DNA of 64,000 bases from Gardnerella greenwoodii 00703Dmash (GCF_000263635.1 NZ_ADEV01000004.1:1-64000), one strand, 5' to 3'; shown: positions 42,819-52,837, counted from the first letter of the stretch. The notes: generated by a model not told the origin, from the sequence alone. A program made the numbers and translations.

Positions 42819-44114
42819 TTATGCGCGGCGACGCACTTCAAGAGTTGCAATACGTCGACCATCAACCGCAGTAACTGTCATATCGTAGCCGTCTGCATCA
42901 TGCAAAACCGCTCCAACACTTCCCATAGAACCAGTATGCGCCAAAAAGTATCCTGCAACCGTTTCATAAGGGCCATCTTCAAGCTCAATGCCGGTAATGT
43001 CAGCAAAATCTTCAATAGTCATACCGCCATCAATTTTTGCAACGCCATTTACAAAAGCAGTTGTTTTATTCGTATTACTTTGTTCAGATTCTTCAGGCAG
43101 ATCGTACTCGTCGCGAATATCTCCAACAAGCTCCTCGGTCATATCTTCAAGAGTTACAATGCCGTCAGTTCCACCGTATTCGTCAATAACAATAGCCAAA
43201 TGGATTCCGCGCTTTCGAAGTAGCTCTAGGCTTGGCAATAGTTTGGAAGTTCCAGGAAGACTGATTCCTTCGCGAGTTACATCTGCAACAGTTTTTGCGT
43301 TAGGATCTCTAACATCCAACAAATCGCGCACATGCACAAAACCAATAACGTCGTCAAAATCCTTGCCAATAACAGGGTATCTGGAATACGGAAGCTCACG
43401 AATTTTTGCAGCTGCTTCTTCAAGACTTAACGAGCCGTCCAAAAATTCCACGTCAGCACGCGGGCGCATCACTTCAGCAACAATTGTTTCCGAAGCATCA
43501 AACACGTCATCCAAAATATTGCGCTCATCCTGACTTAAACGCTTATTGCTGTTAACAAGCACGCGCAATTCTTCGTCAGAAACTTCGCTTTCTTTTTCAT
43601 TAGGATCAAATCCAAGCAAGCGCACAAAACCGTTAGTATTCTTTCCAATAAGCCAAATTAAAGGCTTGCAAATTTTCGAGAAAATATCCACAGCCGGCAC
43701 AACTGCTCGCGCAATCTGCTCAGAACGCTGCATTGCAATACGCTTCGGCACTAATTCAGAAATTACAATAGAACAATACGAAATAATAAGTGTTAAGAAA
43801 ATAGTTGTAAGCGGGCCTGCAACGTGCGAAGAAACACCCCATGAGCACACAACAGGCACAACGTAAGGAGCTAACGCAGATTCGCCGAAGGATGCAGAAA
43901 GAAAACCAGAAAGCGTTACGCCAATTTGCAGTGCAGATAGAAAAGTGTTAGGGTCTCGCGCAATTTTCGCAACTCTAGCCCCACGAGCATCCTGAAGCTC
44001 CATGCGATCAATTTGCGAACTTCTTAAGCTCACTAAAGCTAATTCGGTTGCCGCAAACACGGATCCGAATAGCAGGAAAATCATGATGAGCAGAATATTA
44101 AAACCAATCGCCAT
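42819..44114 (-). CDS. CNNM/CorC-type membrane protein with CBS pair and transporter-associated domain
   Basis: A hemolysin C/TlyC-family protein, members of which are linked to Mg2+ or Co2+ efflux. The N-terminal DUF21 (CNNM) domain has four hydrophobic helices (residues 1-150, including ATELALVSLR). Two CBS motifs follow (MRPRADVEFLDG and VIDEYGGTDGIVTLEDMTEELVGDI), then the C-terminal CorC/HlyC domain (VNGVAKIDGGMTIEDF ... GYFLAHTG). 431 residues is standard. It ends a minus-strand series but has a 56-base gap from the TIGR03943 gene upstream. Confidence 0.88.
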   Translation of the reverse strand: MAIGFNILLIMIFLLFGSVFAATELALVSLRSSQIDRMELQDARGARVAKIARDPNTFLSALQIGVTLSGFLSASFGESALAPYVVPVVCSWGVSSHVAGPLTTIFLTLIISYCSIVISELVPKRIAMQRSEQIARAVVPAVDIFSKICKPLIWLIGKNTNGFVRLLGFDPNEKESEVSDEELRVLVNSNKRLSQDERNILDDVFDASETIVAEVMRPRADVEFLDGSLSLEEAAAKIRELPYSRYPVIGKDFDDVIGFVHVRDLLDVRDPNAKTVADVTREGISLPGTSKLLPSLELLRKRGIHLAIVIDEYGGTDGIVTLEDMTEELVGDIRDEYDLPEESEQSNTNKTTAFVNGVAKIDGGMTIEDFADITGIELEDGPYETVAGYFLAHTGSMGSVGAVLHDADGYDMTVTAVDGRRIATLEVRRRA

Positions 44115-44170
44115 ACTTGTTATCTTAGTTTACTTCTATGCGATATCAACAATTCTTTAATAGAAAATTA

Positions 44171-44947
44171 TTACGGACGGTAAAAATATCCAGTTGGCGC
44201 TTTAGCAGATTTTAACGATATAACTTTTAGTACAACCCCGGAACGTTGGTATCCTTTAACTCCTATGCTCCCCCTAGAAACGCGGGCGCGAAGCATAACC
44301 CACTCATGTTCGCGGAGTTTGTTGGCGTTTTTATAGTTTACAACTAAACCAAAAGGAGACATATCTAGAATGCAGCAAGACATAAGTTGACGAGATAGGC
44401 GAAACTGATTTGCTCCCAAAGTAGTATCACGACTTACGAAACCTGTGATCGTAATCGTGTAGCCTTCATATTTTGAAATATTATGGTCGATTTCGTCATA
44501 CCATAAGCCGAAATCATCGTTTTTTACTTTTATTTCACGAGATTTTTCACTCAACCCAGAAAGTTTCGAATTGTGGCTTCGAATAGCAATAGCCCTGCCT
44601 CCTGCGTAACGGTCGAAACCGCCAGCGCTAAATCTTTGCGACGACTGCAGCGGAATAATAATTAGCAGAGCAGGAAGTGCTAAAGAAACTAGCATTTTCC
44701 AAGAATCTCGTGCAGAAACATCAAACCATCCCAATGCAGCACAAAATGCTAAAACTAAAAGCAGAACGGCTGCAATTATCAAATATGCGAACGCTCGAGG
44801 AGTGGTAAAAAGCGTGTACTGTCCGCTTAAAGTTACTGTGGCAATAACCGCTGCTAAACATAGAAGCACGAAAGATTCTAATATTTTTGCAAAAGTAATA
44901 CGATTACGCTTTTTATTTTCTTCACTAACAGAACTTGTATTTTTCAT
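44171..44947 (-). CDS. TIGR03943-family protein (DUF1980), partner of the adjacent permease
   Basis: The start at 44947 (MKNTSS) overlaps the permease stop by four bases; a longer reading adds five residues. The N-terminal ~100 residues contain three hydrophobic helices, followed by a soluble C-terminal domain with DFGLWYDEIDHNISKYEGYTITITGFV and CCILDMSPFGLVV, which are conserved features of the family. Its function is not established; members are almost always paired with a COG0701 permease and the pair is often under metal control. Here it is the third gene of a carbonic anhydrase, permease, TIGR03943 operon. Confidence 0.8.
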   Translation of the reverse strand: MKNTSSVSEENKKRNRITFAKILESFVLLCLAAVIATVTLSGQYTLFTTPRAFAYLIIAAVLLLVLAFCAALGWFDVSARDSWKMLVSLALPALLIIIPLQSSQRFSAGGFDRYAGGRAIAIRSHNSKLSGLSEKSREIKVKNDDFGLWYDEIDHNISKYEGYTITITGFVSRDTTLGANQFRLSRQLMSCCILDMSPFGLVVNYKNANKLREHEWVMLRARVSRGSIGVKGYQRSGVVLKVISLKSAKAPTGYFYRP

Positions 44948-46077
44948 AGCATGAACCCCCAAGCCCAGTTAGAAAACAGTGAAGCTAGAAGGCAAACTCC
45001 TGCAATTGATAGCGTTAAGCGCAATACGAATTTGCCGCGGCAATCAGAAATAAGCATAAGAGTATTTTTTAAATCTAACATTGGTCCGAATAGCAAAAAT
45101 ACTAAAACGGAAGACATTGGTAAAGAAGCAGCTAAACTTCTAGCAATTACAGCATCCGAACTTGAGCACAACGAGCTGAAATAGGCAATAGCCATCATTG
45201 CAGGTATTGCAATCCAAATATTGTTAGCTTGTATTCTGGAAGCAGGATCCGCCCCTAACCAAGCTCGTATAACAGAAGCAACAATAGTTCCGCACACAAT
45301 AATTGGTAAAAGTTTCAAAAAATCTTCATGAATATGCTTTATGTACAGCTTTATTTGAGCGCAAATACTTGATTTTGTGCGATTTTGTGTCTTTAACTGT
45401 TCTGAAGAATTTTGATTTTCTTCATGATTGCAACCACAATTTAGTTCACAAGAACATTTTGATTCAAGATTATTTTTTAATAAATTTTCGTTACGCAAAA
45501 CAGATGATTTTGGCGGAAATATTGCAAAACTTAATCCAACTAATAATGCAATACCAACTCCTAAAGCAACGCGCATAACGGCTACAGCAGGCGCATCAGC
45601 AAAAGCGTACCAAGTCGCTAAAACAGACACAGGATTTACAACAGGAACAGCACAAAGGAAAGTTATTGCGCAAGGAAGCGGCAATTTTCTTGCAACCAGT
45701 CTAGAAAATGTTGGCACAACCACACAGTCGCATACAGGCACACATACTCCAGCAATTATGGCAGCTAAAAAACCGTTTGCAGTAGATTTTGGAGCATGTT
45801 TTTCAATAAAATCAGCCGTTACCCAAGTTTCCACAGCAGCAGAAACAAGAACACCAATAAGAGTGAAGGGGATTGCTTGCAAAAGTAAGCCAGCAACACC
45901 TCGAACAGTGGTGTCAATAAGAAGCCAAGGGTAGCGCAATTGCAAAGCAGGGGCCATGGCAATAATAAGAGCCGCAAAAGGCACTCCTGCGATCAAAAAA
46001 AGATAATTTGCAGAATTTGCTGGTTTTGCCTGCTTTACTACCTTCACTGCTTTTTCTGCTTCTCCTGGTTTTAGCAT
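44944..46077 (-). CDS. COG0701/DUF318-type permease with Cys-rich cytosolic loop
   Basis: Membrane protein of 377 residues with about eight helices. The family pore signature appears twice, as VCVPVCDCVVVPTFSR near residue 112 and AYFSSLCSSSDAVIARS near 300. Between the halves lies a loop with CSCELNCGCNHEE (Cys at 208, 210, 214, 216 and His 218), a probable metal-binding cluster. Relatives include ArsP, which exports methylarsenicals, and YraQ-like proteins of unknown substrate. It overlaps the carbonic anhydrase gene by seven bases and the TIGR03943 gene by four, so the three are translationally coupled. Zinc is my favoured substrate, from context only. Confidence 0.82.
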   Translation of the reverse strand: MLKPGEAEKAVKVVKQAKPANSANYLFLIAGVPFAALIIAMAPALQLRYPWLLIDTTVRGVAGLLLQAIPFTLIGVLVSAAVETWVTADFIEKHAPKSTANGFLAAIIAGVCVPVCDCVVVPTFSRLVARKLPLPCAITFLCAVPVVNPVSVLATWYAFADAPAVAVMRVALGVGIALLVGLSFAIFPPKSSVLRNENLLKNNLESKCSCELNCGCNHEENQNSSEQLKTQNRTKSSICAQIKLYIKHIHEDFLKLLPIIVCGTIVASVIRAWLGADPASRIQANNIWIAIPAMMAIAYFSSLCSSSDAVIARSLAASLPMSSVLVFLLFGPMLDLKNTLMLISDCRGKFVLRLTLSIAGVCLLASLFSNWAWGFML

Positions 46078-46730
46078 GACAACACTTCCACCAAGCCATC
46101 ACTCATGCGGTATCTTGCTCCAACAAGCATTAAAGCGTCGTTAAAAACAGCTTCGCGAATTATTTGTGATTTATCGCAAATCTCAGCCAAGATATTAGAT
46201 ACGTGAATACGCTCAATATCATTCGTATCTAAATCTTCTTCAACACCTGCGAGAGCAGCAGGTCCTAAAGAACACAGCAATATTGACTCGCTAGACTCAA
46301 TTATTTCGCTTGTTTCATCTTCGCCGTATTTAGAAACCAGCTTTTGCACATTCGGCAAAACGGCTTGTACAGCACCGCAATGCTCATGACCAAGCACAAG
46401 CAACACTTTTACTCCCAAATCGCTTACAGCGTATTCTAGCGAAGCAATCACAGCATCATCCAACACTTCTCCAGCTGTGCGCACAGAAAAAATATCTCCC
46501 AAACCAGCGTCGAATATAAATTCTGGAGCAACTCTAGAATCTGCGCACGAAAGCACAACAGCTCCAGGATGTTGACCATCAATAAGTTTCATGCGCGCTT
46601 GTGAATTTACGCCTGCATGCGCCGAATTGCCTTCTGCAAATTTGCGATTCCCTGCAAGCATTGCACTTAATACCGATGTAGCTAAAACTGAATCTTCATT
46701 AGCAAAATCTTCGCTGATTGCGTCTTGCAT
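46071..46730 (-). CDS. Beta-class carbonic anhydrase
   Basis: Zinc enzyme interconverting CO2 and bicarbonate. The zinc ligands and catalytic dyad are visible: VVLSCADSRVAPE (Cys, Asp-Arg) and LGHEHCGAVQ (His, Cys). 219 residues is typical. GTAGGAGGTAATA precedes the ATG. Bicarbonate is a substrate of PEP carboxylase, encoded immediately downstream in the window on the same strand order, so a metabolic link is plausible even though the genes are separate units. Confidence 0.92.
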   Translation of the reverse strand: MQDAISEDFANEDSVLATSVLSAMLAGNRKFAEGNSAHAGVNSQARMKLIDGQHPGAVVLSCADSRVAPEFIFDAGLGDIFSVRTAGEVLDDAVIASLEYAVSDLGVKVLLVLGHEHCGAVQAVLPNVQKLVSKYGEDETSEIIESSESILLCSLGPAALAGVEEDLDTNDIERIHVSNILAEICDKSQIIREAVFNDALMLVGARYRMSDGLVEVLSC

Positions 46731-46861
46731 TATTACCTCCTACATTGGCATTGGCAATATTTTTAGTTGCTTAAAGTCTAAAATTTTTTGACTTAGAGTA
46801 TATTGTATCTTTCATAGTAAATAAGAATTTTGTTTAAGAGTATAAGCCTGTTATTAAAAAA

Positions 46862-46893
46862 GCTCCCGTATTGCAATTCGCAAATACGAGAGC
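46862..46893 (-). terminator. Terminator after ppc
   Basis: Arms GCTCCCGTATTGC and GCAAATACGAGAGC pair imperfectly; a six-T run follows on the minus strand. Confidence 0.75.
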
Positions 46894-46920
46894 CTTCTTG
46901 ATTTAGTAATTTATTAAATA

Positions 46921-49677
46921 TCATCCAGTATTTTGCAAGCCTGCAGCAACACCGGAAACAGTGCAAAGAATAAGGTAGATGAACTCTGCCTGCTGGCTTT
47001 CGCTAAGCTCTTCTTTATCTACCTTGTTACGAAGCTTGTGCAATGCAAGAGATTGGATTACAGAAAGCGCGTCCACGTAAGGAGAGCGCACGCGAATAGC
47101 CTGGCCGAGCACGTGACGATGCTGCAAAGGCCACTTGTCGTCGACTATTTGCAAAACCCACTTGCGAGTAAGCTGCATTTCCGAAAGTACTTTATCGCTC
47201 AAATCTTCGCGATCTCCAAGGCTTAAGTACATGCGAGCAATACGCTCATCCGTCTTAGCCAAAGACATCTCAATATTGTCAATAAACGTACTAAACAGTG
47301 GCCACTCTTCGTAAGCTCTGCGCAAAGTTTCCAAGTCGCCAAACTTTTCGCAAGCTGTACCCAAACCGTACCATGCTGCCAAATTGATTCGAGCCTGAGC
47401 CCAGGAGAACACCCACGGAATTGTGCGCAAATCGTCCAAAGACTTAGCACCCAAACCGCGCTTAGCTGGGCGAGAGCCGATTGGCAGCAAACCGATTTCA
47501 CTAAGCGGCGTAACTGTAGAGAACCATGGAGTAAAGTCATCCGTTTGCAGCAAATCAAGGAATCGCTCGTGAGCTGCAACGTCAAGTTTTGCAGCCATAT
47601 CCGCGTACTTCTTCGTCATATCAGTGTTAGTTTTTTCAACACTTGGCGAAGATTGCAGCAAAGTTGCGGAAGCAACGGATTCGACGTGGCGAATAGCCAA
47701 AACTGGATTTCCGTAACGCGCAAAAATAACCTCACCTTGTTCAGTAAGCTTAAATCGGCAGTTGACGGACCCAACAGGCTGAGCAAGCACTGCACGGTTT
47801 GCAGGACCGCCACCTCGACCAACAGCGCCACCGCGGCCATGGAATAGTGTCAAATCAATATCATGCTTCTTAGCCCACTGAGCAATACGCTCCTGAGCAG
47901 AGTGCAAAGCAAGCGTTGCGGAAGTAGGGCCAGCGTCCTTGGAAGAATCCGAGTAGCCGAGCATAACTTCCATCTTGCGGCCAGTAGCCTTAAGACGAGC
48001 CTGCACTTCAGGAATTTTAATAATCTCCTCAAGCACGTTTACTGAGTTCTGCAAATCTTCCAACTGCTCAAACAGTGGAATAACGTCGATTGTTGGCGCA
48101 TCCTGTGGGTGAGCAAAAGAAAGACGATTTAGCTCAAATACGTCACGCACATGCTGAGCAGATTTTGCGAAGGAAATAATGTAGCGTCGAGCAGCACGCA
48201 TGCCGTTGCGCTTTTGGATTGCTCCCAAAGCGCGGAAGGTGTCGAGCACTTCTCGAGTCATTGGCTGAAGCGGTCCGCGCTCTCCGTGCAATCCGTGTTC
48301 GCGAATATCTTCCAAAGCGCGAGAATGCACGAGAGAATGCTGGCGGAATTCCATCTCAACCATGTGGAATCCAAAGGTTTGAGCCTGCCAAATCAAATCC
48401 TGCAAAGGACCATAAGCTGCTCGAGGATCTCCACCTTCTGCCAAAGAACGCTGCACAATTTGCAAATCTTCAATAAAATCTTCGCAAGAATGATACATTA
48501 AGTCAGTATCGCGGCTAATAGTGCGATGCAAACGGTCAGCCATTACAAGCATTACAGCACGATGCGGCTCATTATTAGAAACATCTGAAGCGTTTTCTGT
48601 AAGCTGTTCGCTCATTTCGCGCTGACGATTCCACAACTCGAGCAGCTCCACGCTTGGAGGAGTTGTGCGAGTTTCCATAGTTAAGCATTTGCCAACTTCG
48701 CGCGTGCGATTTTCCAAAGCCGCAAGCACATGATCGCTAAACTTTCGAGCAACCTGACGGCTTACTTTAGCAGTCACATTCGGGTTGCCGTCTCGATCCG
48801 AACCAATCCAGCTTCCTGGGTGGAAGAAAGCAGGGCAGCGAGGCGGCACAAGACCTGCCTTATTGCCAAGCAGCCAATCGTCAAAACGACGATACACAAC
48901 TGGAATAGTGTCAAATAATGTAGCGTCGAAAATGTCAAGAATAGTGTCAGCTTCTTCAACTGGAGTTGGCTTCTTTAAAGCAATAGGCGAAGTGCGAAGA
49001 AGCGCATCAATTTCGTTATAGAGACGACGATAATTTTCTCGCTTGTCAGATCCGCCTAAACGATGATGTTCGCTTAATAATTGCGAAATTCTGCGAATCT
49101 TTCCAGCCACAGCCTTACGACGAGCTTCAGTTGGGTGTGCAGTAAACACAGGATGGAACTCAAGTTTTGCAAGCAATTCCTTAGCTTGAGCTGGACTCAT
49201 TTCCGTTAATAATTTGTGATACGCGCAAGTTAATTCGTTAACTGGATCAACCGGCAACGAATCCTCAACTTCACATTCACGCTGATGAAGTACAGAAACG
49301 CGATAATTCTCTTCGCACAAATTAGCGAGATGGAAATACGTTGCGAAAGCGCGTGCCAGAAGCTGAGTATCATGCAAATTCATTCCGTTGATCTTGCTAA
49401 CAGCCTTACTCAAGCCATCGTCTGCTGTTACTTTTGCATCTACCATTTGCGCAAAATGCGCGGCACTAGCTTCAACAGCATTCAAACGCACATCGTCAAA
49501 TACTGCCAATAATTTTTCATCAAATTCACCAAGAACATCGCGAAGAATATGCAAGCACAAATCCATGTCTTGCTTAAGCGATGCTGGAAGGTCACGCTCC
49601 TCTGGGCCTTTTCGTCCTAAGCCAGACGTAACAATAGTTGCGTCCGCTGGAGTAACCTGCTGATTTTCTTCTGTCAT
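46921..49677 (-). CDS. ppc: Phosphoenolpyruvate carboxylase
   Basis: Carboxylates PEP with bicarbonate to oxaloacetate, the anaplerotic reaction. The catalytic His is in VFTAHPTEARR; GYSDSSKDAG and FHGRGGAVGRGGGP are the active-site loops; the C-terminus ends in NTG as in the family. The ATG at 49677 (MTEENQQ) is chosen because GCAAGGAGGTCTG directly precedes it, giving 918 residues; a longer form starting at 49716 has its own GGAGGAG inside a hairpin. Allosteric aspartate-site residues in the C-terminal region appear conserved. Confidence 0.95.
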   Translation of the reverse strand: MTEENQQVTPADATIVTSGLGRKGPEERDLPASLKQDMDLCLHILRDVLGEFDEKLLAVFDDVRLNAVEASAAHFAQMVDAKVTADDGLSKAVSKINGMNLHDTQLLARAFATYFHLANLCEENYRVSVLHQRECEVEDSLPVDPVNELTCAYHKLLTEMSPAQAKELLAKLEFHPVFTAHPTEARRKAVAGKIRRISQLLSEHHRLGGSDKRENYRRLYNEIDALLRTSPIALKKPTPVEEADTILDIFDATLFDTIPVVYRRFDDWLLGNKAGLVPPRCPAFFHPGSWIGSDRDGNPNVTAKVSRQVARKFSDHVLAALENRTREVGKCLTMETRTTPPSVELLELWNRQREMSEQLTENASDVSNNEPHRAVMLVMADRLHRTISRDTDLMYHSCEDFIEDLQIVQRSLAEGGDPRAAYGPLQDLIWQAQTFGFHMVEMEFRQHSLVHSRALEDIREHGLHGERGPLQPMTREVLDTFRALGAIQKRNGMRAARRYIISFAKSAQHVRDVFELNRLSFAHPQDAPTIDVIPLFEQLEDLQNSVNVLEEIIKIPEVQARLKATGRKMEVMLGYSDSSKDAGPTSATLALHSAQERIAQWAKKHDIDLTLFHGRGGAVGRGGGPANRAVLAQPVGSVNCRFKLTEQGEVIFARYGNPVLAIRHVESVASATLLQSSPSVEKTNTDMTKKYADMAAKLDVAAHERFLDLLQTDDFTPWFSTVTPLSEIGLLPIGSRPAKRGLGAKSLDDLRTIPWVFSWAQARINLAAWYGLGTACEKFGDLETLRRAYEEWPLFSTFIDNIEMSLAKTDERIARMYLSLGDREDLSDKVLSEMQLTRKWVLQIVDDKWPLQHRHVLGQAIRVRSPYVDALSVIQSLALHKLRNKVDKEELSESQQAEFIYLILCTVSGVAAGLQNTG

Positions 49678-49723
49678 CAGACCTCCTTGCGCTAGCAAAT
49701 AAGGTTGCTTGGTCATCTGACTT

Positions 49724-49740
49724 CCGCGGCTCCTCCGCGG
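49724..49740 (-). promoter_or_regulatory. Hairpin enclosing a second ribosome site in the ppc leader
   Basis: CCGCGG-CTCCT-CCGCGG forms a 6 bp GC-only stem. On the minus strand the loop and stem contain GGAGGAG, 13 bases before the upstream in-frame ATG at 49716. It could hide that start. Confidence 0.45.
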
Positions 49741-49884
49741 TTATTTAGGTCAAAAGTTGCAAGCCCACAGCCTTGTTTACAGCGAAATACCAAGTTAATT
49801 TTGAAACTACCACCGGACGTAGCATAAATAGTATTTTGTTAGCAAAAATTTACTAGGCAACAGGGGTGCGTATACTGAAAAATT

Positions 49885-51645
49885 GTGAGCACAGTAGATA
49901 GTAATGAAGACAATAATACTTGCAATAATACAAGCAGCGATAATTGCGATAGTTGCAACAATAATTACAACAACAGTCGCGATAACAAGCCGGAAATTCT
50001 TCCAACAGGACACGTAGTAGGAAAACCTTCTGGACGTTTTCATACTCATGCTATTCCGCTCGACATGGACGACGTTGAGCGCGATTGGGATAAGCCTGTT
50101 ACCGAAGCGTGCATAGCTGCAAAATCAAGCATTATTATTCGCGTTGGTGCTCTAGGTTTAGGAGCCGGAACCGGAAGCTACCGTGTTCGCGAGCTTATGC
50201 ACAGAATCGGCGAACCGATGGGAGTTCACGTTCGAGCAGACGTAAATCTCACGGATATTGAAGCAACTTGCACAGATAAGCATGAGCGCATTACAGAGGT
50301 TGTTGACCTTCCAACTACTGGCGTAAATACTGAACGAATTTGGCTTCTTGAGCATTTTGCCGACTGGTTTAACGTTAAACTTGGAAACGATTCCCTCTAC
50401 CACTCAAAAGCTACGGTTTCTAAAGAATTAGTTGACACTCTTCAAGAAAGCGACGTTGAGCGCGATATTGTACAAACAGCTAAACAGTCGGAAGAAAATG
50501 CTGCAAAAATAGCGGAAAAACAAGCTTTACAAGAGGCAATCAAAAAAGAAAAGCCGCGAGGAATTTTCGCTTTACAGCCAGAAAATGCTTACGCTGAACA
50601 TTTTTCGCATGTTCAAAAAATTACAGAAAATAGCAATAAGGAAGATGAAAATAATCATCCTCTTACAGTTCGCGAAGTACACGATCGTCTTGATTTGATT
50701 AAAAATCGCAAGCCGCTTTATAAACCGTGGTTTGCTGGTCTTGCTTCTGCTGTTGCTTGCGCATCCTTCGCATTTTTGCTTGGCGGCGGAATCTACGACA
50801 TGATTGGCGCTTTTATTGGAGCTGGAATTGGCCACTATATTCGTCGCCGCATGTTTATGCATCATCTTAACCAATTTGTGGTCACGTTCGTTGCTGTTGC
50901 AATTGGCGCTCTAGCATGCATCGGTTCATTGCGACTTATTGGCTACTTCGACCCAAGCGCACTAAATCACACAACAGCATACATAGGCTCTGTATTGTTT
51001 GTTATTCCAGGCTTCCCGCTTATTACAGGCGGATTGGATATTGCAAAAATAGATTTCCCTTCCGGAATTCAACGTCTGTGCTATACGCTTGCAATTATTT
51101 TAATGGGAACTCTTGCAGGCTGGACTGTTGCAAGCATTGTTCAGCTTAATCCTCAAGGTTTCCCTCCGCTCGGATTAAACCCTTGGCTTAATGCAGTTCT
51201 GCGGCTTATTACAGCTTTTGCTGGCGTGTGGGGCTTCTCCGTGCTTTTTAATTCTCCACAGCGCATGTGCATAGTTGCAGGAGTTATTGGAGCTATTACA
51301 GATACTCTGCGCTTAACTATGACGGATTTTGGTATCGCTGCTGAAATTGCAGCGTTTAGCGGCGCTTTACTTGCAGGCTTACTTGCTTCTGCTTGGAGAG
51401 CTATTGTTCGCCACGGATTTGCACCTCAATATTTGGGGTATCCGCGAATAGGTCTTACCGTTCCATCTATTGTGATTATGGTTCCGGGACTTTATATGTA
51501 TCGCGCAATGTTTTATCTTGGACAGTTCCACACGCTTCCAGCGTTAGATTGGACTTTCCGCGCTTTTATGGTAATTATTTGCTTGCCTATTGGTCTTGCT
51601 GTAGCTCGCGTTATTACCGATAAAAGCTGGCGTTACGACGTGTGA
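49885..51645 (+). CDS. ThrE-type threonine/serine exporter family membrane protein
   Basis: Two-part protein: residues about 60-250 are the cytosolic DUF1212 (ThrE N) domain with SSIIIRVGALGLGAGTGSYRVRELMHRIG, and residues about 275-580 hold ten or so helices comprising the ThrE C/DUF3815 parts (VIPGFPLITGGLDIAK is a family motif). Predicted to export Thr/Ser or related small solutes by proton antiport. GTG at 49885 is the proposed start, giving an Asn/Cys/Ser-rich tail; the ribosome site is poor and a later start is possible. A middle segment of about 60 residues is Glu/Lys-rich and probably coiled. Confidence 0.82.
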   Translation: MSTVDSNEDNNTCNNTSSDNCDSCNNNYNNSRDNKPEILPTGHVVGKPSGRFHTHAIPLDMDDVERDWDKPVTEACIAAKSSIIIRVGALGLGAGTGSYRVRELMHRIGEPMGVHVRADVNLTDIEATCTDKHERITEVVDLPTTGVNTERIWLLEHFADWFNVKLGNDSLYHSKATVSKELVDTLQESDVERDIVQTAKQSEENAAKIAEKQALQEAIKKEKPRGIFALQPENAYAEHFSHVQKITENSNKEDENNHPLTVREVHDRLDLIKNRKPLYKPWFAGLASAVACASFAFLLGGGIYDMIGAFIGAGIGHYIRRRMFMHHLNQFVVTFVAVAIGALACIGSLRLIGYFDPSALNHTTAYIGSVLFVIPGFPLITGGLDIAKIDFPSGIQRLCYTLAIILMGTLAGWTVASIVQLNPQGFPPLGLNPWLNAVLRLITAFAGVWGFSVLFNSPQRMCIVAGVIGAITDTLRLTMTDFGIAAEIAAFSGALLAGLLASAWRAIVRHGFAPQYLGYPRIGLTVPSIVIMVPGLYMYRAMFYLGQFHTLPALDWTFRAFMVIICLPIGLAVARVITDKSWRYDV

Positions 51646-51680
51646 TGTTCTAAATTTCAGTCTATTAATTTTCAATAAAA

Positions 51681-51714
51681 AAAGCCGCTTACAAGTTTTC
51701 TTGCGAGCGGCTTT
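51681..51714. terminator. Bidirectional terminator between the exporter gene and trpS
   Basis: Arms AAAGCCGCT and AGCGGCTTT extended by CAAG/CTTG with a TTTT loop; T-run after on plus, A-run before for minus. Confidence 0.85.
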
Positions 51715-51745
51715 ATTTTTTATTACTTTACTTATTGAAATTTAA

Positions 51746-52837
51746 TTAGTACTTCATTCCCATAGCGTCTCGCACTTGGGAAAGTGTTTCTTCTGCAATA
51801 GCATTCGCACGCTTATTGCCATCGTGCAAAATGTCTCGAACAGCATCCATGTCTTTTGCTAATTCTGCACGACGCTCACGGTGAGGAGCCAGGAAGTTAT
51901 TTACGTTTTCAATTACGTAAGCTTTCAACGCACCTGCTCCAGAGTTGCCAATTTCTTCAGCAATATCTTTAGGATCCCTACCTGTTACTAAACCTGCAGT
52001 AGTAAGAAGCGCTGAAACTTGTGGGCGAGCAACTGGATCAAAAGTAATCATTCTTTCCGAATCAGTCGGGCTCTTCTTAATTAGTTTGGCTGTTTCTTCG
52101 GCAGTAGCTCCAAGCATGATTGAATTACCATAAGATTTGCTCATCTTACGACCATCCAATCCTGGAATTTCTGGAGCGTCAGACAAAATTGCTGCCGGCT
52201 CTGGGAACACTGGATTCTTTTTTGCGTATCTTTCGTTAAATCGTCGAGCAATTGTGCGCGTAATTTCAATATGAGGCAAATTATCTTTACCAATCGGCAC
52301 AACATTAGCTTTGCAGAACAAAATATCGCAAGCTTGATGCACTGGGTAAGTAAGAAGCAATCCGGTTAAAGCGTGGCCGGAAGATTCCATTTCTGACTTT
52401 ACAGTAGGATTCCTGTGCAATTCCGCTTCTGTAACCAAAGATAAGAATGGAAGCATAAGCTGATTTGCGGCAGGAACTGCAGAATGCGTAAAAATCATTG
52501 TTTTTTCTGGATCAATTCCTGCAGCCATGTAATCAAGTACCAAATTCAGCACATTGTTTTCAATATGCTCGGTTGTGTCACGATCAGTAATTACCTGATA
52601 GTCTGCAATAATAATATTGGTTTTTACACCACGCTTCTGCATTGCGACACGCTCACGAATAGAACCAAAATAGTGTCCTAAATGCAGGCGTCCTGTTGGA
52701 CGGTCTCCTGTAAGCATGGTAAATGAAGAAGGATTACTTTCTAGTTTTTCAAGCGTTGCATCCGAACGTTTACGCGCTGCAAGAAAGCTTGCACTCATCT
52801 CATTTCCTGCTGCTGTTACCTGTGCTTCTTCCTGCAT
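51746..52837 (-). CDS. trpS: Tryptophanyl-tRNA synthetase
   Basis: Class I synthetase charging tRNA-Trp. The HIGH-type motif reads GRLHLGHYFGS and the KMSKS motif is in GRKMSKSYGNS. The ATG at 52837 follows AAGGAGCCAAAA, giving 363 residues; the longer reading adds eight residues without a ribosome site. The insertions and length fit the actinobacterial/second type of bacterial TrpRS. No T-box leader is seen upstream. Confidence 0.95.
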   Translation of the reverse strand: MQEEAQVTAAGNEMSASFLAARKRSDATLEKLESNPSSFTMLTGDRPTGRLHLGHYFGSIRERVAMQKRGVKTNIIIADYQVITDRDTTEHIENNVLNLVLDYMAAGIDPEKTMIFTHSAVPAANQLMLPFLSLVTEAELHRNPTVKSEMESSGHALTGLLLTYPVHQACDILFCKANVVPIGKDNLPHIEITRTIARRFNERYAKKNPVFPEPAAILSDAPEIPGLDGRKMSKSYGNSIMLGATAEETAKLIKKSPTDSERMITFDPVARPQVSALLTTAGLVTGRDPKDIAEEIGNSGAGALKAYVIENVNNFLAPHRERRAELAKDMDAVRDILHDGNKRANAIAEETLSQVRDAMGMKY

